This document shows, piece by piece, positions 48,743 to 50,947 of a stretch of DNA of 50,947 nt. The DNA is taken from NCBI GenBank assembly GCA_902764915.1, contig CACWXY010000034.1, forward strand, positions 1-50,947. The letters run 5' to 3'. The first letter of the stretch is position 1, and every line of letters starts with the position of its first letter. Below the pieces are notes generated by a model. The model saw only the letters and a list, made by a program, of their open reading frames with translations, had not been told where the DNA came from and made no database searches. This DNA is from an uncultured Eubacteriales bacterium. Lineage in GTDB: Bacteria > Bacillota > Clostridia > Christensenellales > Aristaeellaceae. The translations under genes and the position numbers were made by a program.

Positions 48743-50815
48743 ATGAAACTGCTGGAGCAATTGCAGTCCCCGGATAGGGAATACACGCCGATCCCGTTCT
48801 GGTTTCTGAACGCGCCGCTGGACGCGGCGGAGATCGAGCGGCAGCTGACGGAGTTTGCGGACCATGGCGTCTATGGTGTAGTGCTGCATCCGCGCATCGG
48901 CATGGACCCGGCTGTGGGCTATCTTTCGGAAGCGTTTTTTGATGCGATCGGAACCGCCATTGCCTGTGCCAGACGGCTGGACATGCAGATTGTGCTCTAT
49001 GATGAAGGCATGTATCCTTCCGGCTCAGCCAGCGGTCTGGTCGTGCAAGGGCATCCGGAGCTGAAAAGCCGGGGACTGGGATATGTGGAAACGCCGGAGG
49101 AGAAGGACATTGTGCTTGCCCGGGCAGGACAGAAGTACCTGGTGGAGCGCATGAGCGAGGGCACGATCCGCGGGATCCACTTCGGGGAGGATGACGGTGA
49201 ACCGTTTGCGCCCAAAAGTGCGGATATCCTGAACCCGGTGGCGGTGGACCGTTTTCTGGAGCTTACGCATGAGGCGTACTACCGGCATTTTTCGGAGGAT
49301 TTTGGGGAAACCATTATCGGTTTTTTCACGGATGAGCCTTCGATTCTGGGGCGGAATACCCGGGACCTGATGCCCTGGACCGCGGGCTTTGCGGAACTCT
49401 TTCAGGAAAGCGGCGGAAACCTGACGGGACTGGCAGGACTGTTTGAGGGAGCGGAAAATGCGGACACCGCGCTGTACCATCGCCTGATTCTGCAGCGCGA
49501 AAGCGAAGTATACTATGCCCGGCTGTCCCGCTGGTGTGAAGCGCATGGGATTGCGCTGATGGGGCATCCGCATCAGAGCGATGATATTGAGGTGGAACGC
49601 TACTTTCATGTGCCGGGGCAGGACCTGGTCTTTAGGTGGGTATCCCCGGAAAAAGGGGATACCGAAGGCATGGACTCGGTCATGGGCAAGTGTTCCGCCG
49701 ATGCGGCGTATCTCATGCACCGCCGGCGCAATGCCAATGAATGCTTTGGCGCCTGCAACCGGGGGAATCATCCCTGGTACTTTACAGGCGGAGATATGAA
49801 GTGGTTTCTCGATTATCTCGCAGTGCGCGGGGTAAACCTGTTTATCCCGCATGCCTTCTACTACAGCCTGGAAGGCCCGCGAAGCGGCGAGCGTCCGCCG
49901 GATGTGGGCCCCGGCAGCCTGTGGTGGCCGCATTACCGGATCTGGGCGGACTATATGACGCGCCTGTCTTTCCTTATGACGGACGTGAAGCGTGATGCGC
50001 GGATTGCCGTGCTCTGCAAAAACCGGGATCTGCGTCCGGAAATGGTGAAGCCTTTGTTTGAAACGCAGCGCAGTTTCCAGTACCTGCCGGAAAGCTTCTG
50101 GAATGCGTGCCGGAAAGAAGGGAATGTGCTGGTTTGCGGGGATATGCGGTTCTCGGCCTGTCTTGGCGGGAAAACGGAAGCACTGTCTTTCGGGGACCCC
50201 ATGGCCGTTTCTCCGGATGTTGTCTGTACTCCGCCTGTACCGCAGCTCCGGGTCGCACACTTTGCACGTCTGGGCGTGGAATGCTATTTCTGTGTCAACA
50301 GCGGTGAAACAGAACTGGACTGTGAAGTACGGCTTCCGGTTTCCGGCAGGCTTGGCGCTGCGGACCTGTTCCGCATGCGTACCTGGCGCGTGCATGCCGC
50401 AGAGGACGGACAGGGGCTCCGGTTTATGATGCGCCTGAAGCGGCGGGAGAGCCGGCTGTACTTCGTATGCGACAGGGCGGAGTGGGATGCCCTGGATGCG
50501 GAGAAAGTCCCGGACGAACTGACCGGCGTGTGCTTTCAGGAGGTTTTCTCCGGCGAGGGAGAAAAGCGCTACCGCGCTGACGCGGTCCTGGAAGGCACAC
50601 AGGGTCAGGACCGCGTGCTTCCGCTGCAGGCGGAGGAAATGGTCGAACTGTATGTGAATGAATGCTTTGCGGATGTAAGCTTCTTTATGCCGCATGAACT
50701 GCGTATTCCCGGTGCGCTTCTGCGCAGCGGCATCAATACGCTGGAGATACGTGTCAAGGGCAGTCTGGCCAACCGCTACGGAAAAGTGCCGGTTCCCTAT
50801 GGGCTGTCTGTATAG
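48743..50815 (+). CDS. GH106-like glycosidase, alpha-L-rhamnosidase-related
   Basis: A 690-residue protein with ATG at 48743 after GAGGAGG; the frame stays open from 48692 but without a site. The N-terminal barrel has IPFWFLNAPLD, GVYGVVLHPRIGM, IVLYDEGMYPSGSASG and TDEPSILGRN, which match the catalytic region of GH106 and related proteins. A beta-rich galactose-binding-like domain lies near the C-terminus (ELYVNECFADVSFFMPHELR). It is shorter than typical GH106 rhamnosidases (about 1,000), and no signal peptide is present. With the GH29 gene it suggests use of plant or mucin deoxyhexose glycans. Confidence 0.78.
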   Translation: MKLLEQLQSPDREYTPIPFWFLNAPLDAAEIERQLTEFADHGVYGVVLHPRIGMDPAVGYLSEAFFDAIGTAIACARRLDMQIVLYDEGMYPSGSASGLVVQGHPELKSRGLGYVETPEEKDIVLARAGQKYLVERMSEGTIRGIHFGEDDGEPFAPKSADILNPVAVDRFLELTHEAYYRHFSEDFGETIIGFFTDEPSILGRNTRDLMPWTAGFAELFQESGGNLTGLAGLFEGAENADTALYHRLILQRESEVYYARLSRWCEAHGIALMGHPHQSDDIEVERYFHVPGQDLVFRWVSPEKGDTEGMDSVMGKCSADAAYLMHRRRNANECFGACNRGNHPWYFTGGDMKWFLDYLAVRGVNLFIPHAFYYSLEGPRSGERPPDVGPGSLWWPHYRIWADYMTRLSFLMTDVKRDARIAVLCKNRDLRPEMVKPLFETQRSFQYLPESFWNACRKEGNVLVCGDMRFSACLGGKTEALSFGDPMAVSPDVVCTPPVPQLRVAHFARLGVECYFCVNSGETELDCEVRLPVSGRLGAADLFRMRTWRVHAAEDGQGLRFMMRLKRRESRLYFVCDRAEWDALDAEKVPDELTGVCFQEVFSGEGEKRYRADAVLEGTQGQDRVLPLQAEEMVELYVNECFADVSFFMPHELRIPGALLRSGINTLEIRVKGSLANRYGKVPVPYGLSV

Positions 50816-50844
50816 GAAAAGGGAGGCATGGCCTCCCTTTTCCT
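50814..50844 (+). terminator. Terminator after the GH106-like gene
   Basis: A 14-bp perfect stem (AGGAAAAGGGAGGC) with an ATG loop; the 3' arm supplies CCCTTTTCC. Confidence 0.85.
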
Positions 50845-50851
50845 ATTCCTT

Positions 50852-50947
50852 GTACGCCCGCCATGGGCAATAGCTTGGTGGTGAAAGTCCACTACACGCT
50901 TGGTAGTAGGAAGTGTTAGCCGAACGGCAAGGGTGTCCACCGCGAGG
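50852..50947 (+). mobile_element. 5' end of a group II intron (partial, runs off the window)
   Basis: The last ~95 bases begin GTACGCCCG (near the GUGYG consensus). They contain GGTGGTGAAAGTCCACTAC and TTAGCCGAACGGCAAGGGTG, typical domain I sequence of bacterial group II introns. The start lies seven bases after a Rho-independent terminator, the favoured site of class C introns. The reverse-transcriptase gene would lie beyond the window. Confidence 0.82.

Overview
The window looks like chromosome of a fairly GC-rich, Gram-positive, anaerobic member of the Clostridia (Bacillota), of the gut or rumen type. The reasons are strong AGGAGG-type ribosome binding sites, sigma-A style promoters, a T-box riboswitch, pyruvate:ferredoxin oxidoreductase, an EFR1 flavodoxin-ferredoxin, an Lpl-type sugar ABC transporter without its own ATPase, and several glycosidases. 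There are no rRNA or tRNA genes, so the placement is inference from gene content.

Layout. (1) 140-7829, minus strand: response regulator, histidine kinase, GerMN lipoprotein, secreted GerMN protein, a membrane protein that looks like a stripped P-type ATPase, and an HtrA protease. This resembles WalRK-yycHI-htrC and MtrAB-LpqB. (2) 7914-9715, minus: membrane dipeptidase, RpiB and a free-standing FakA C-terminal domain. (3) 9775-17215: a serine hydrolase, a TetR regulator, a gene remnant, a YkvA protein with a phosphodiester glycosidase, an EFR1 ferredoxin, a secreted transglutaminase-like protein and a PPC/DUF296 protein. (4) 17368-24025: a carbohydrate locus with a clan-D alpha-galactosidase, LplA/B/C-type transporter and AraC regulator. 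(5) 24193-33506: a MarR gene, then a T-box-controlled operon of a LeuA homologue without most catalytic residues, an isomerase/acyl-CoA-ligase fusion, an amidohydrolase and a 2-oxoacid:ferredoxin oxidoreductase. (6) 33583-36745, minus: a TctABC tricarboxylate transporter, with a GntR-type palindrome over its promoter. (7) 36825-39053: Pgi and a tandem-HTH regulator. (8) 39115-44703: an accessory stretch with an AAA-ATPase pseudogene, a very large secreted repeat protein interrupted by a perfect 67-bp tandem duplication, and a large inverted repeat. (9) 44753-50947: an aconitase-family hydratase, GH29 and GH106-like glycosidases, and the start of a group II intron just after a terminator.

The best candidates for something undescribed are the T-box operon at 24855-33506, where a leucine-biosynthesis-like protein has lost its metal site and sits beside a unique-looking fusion enzyme, and the 67-bp tandem duplication at 40329-40462, which could be an on/off switch for a roughly 1,480-residue surface protein. 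Function there is inferred, not shown.
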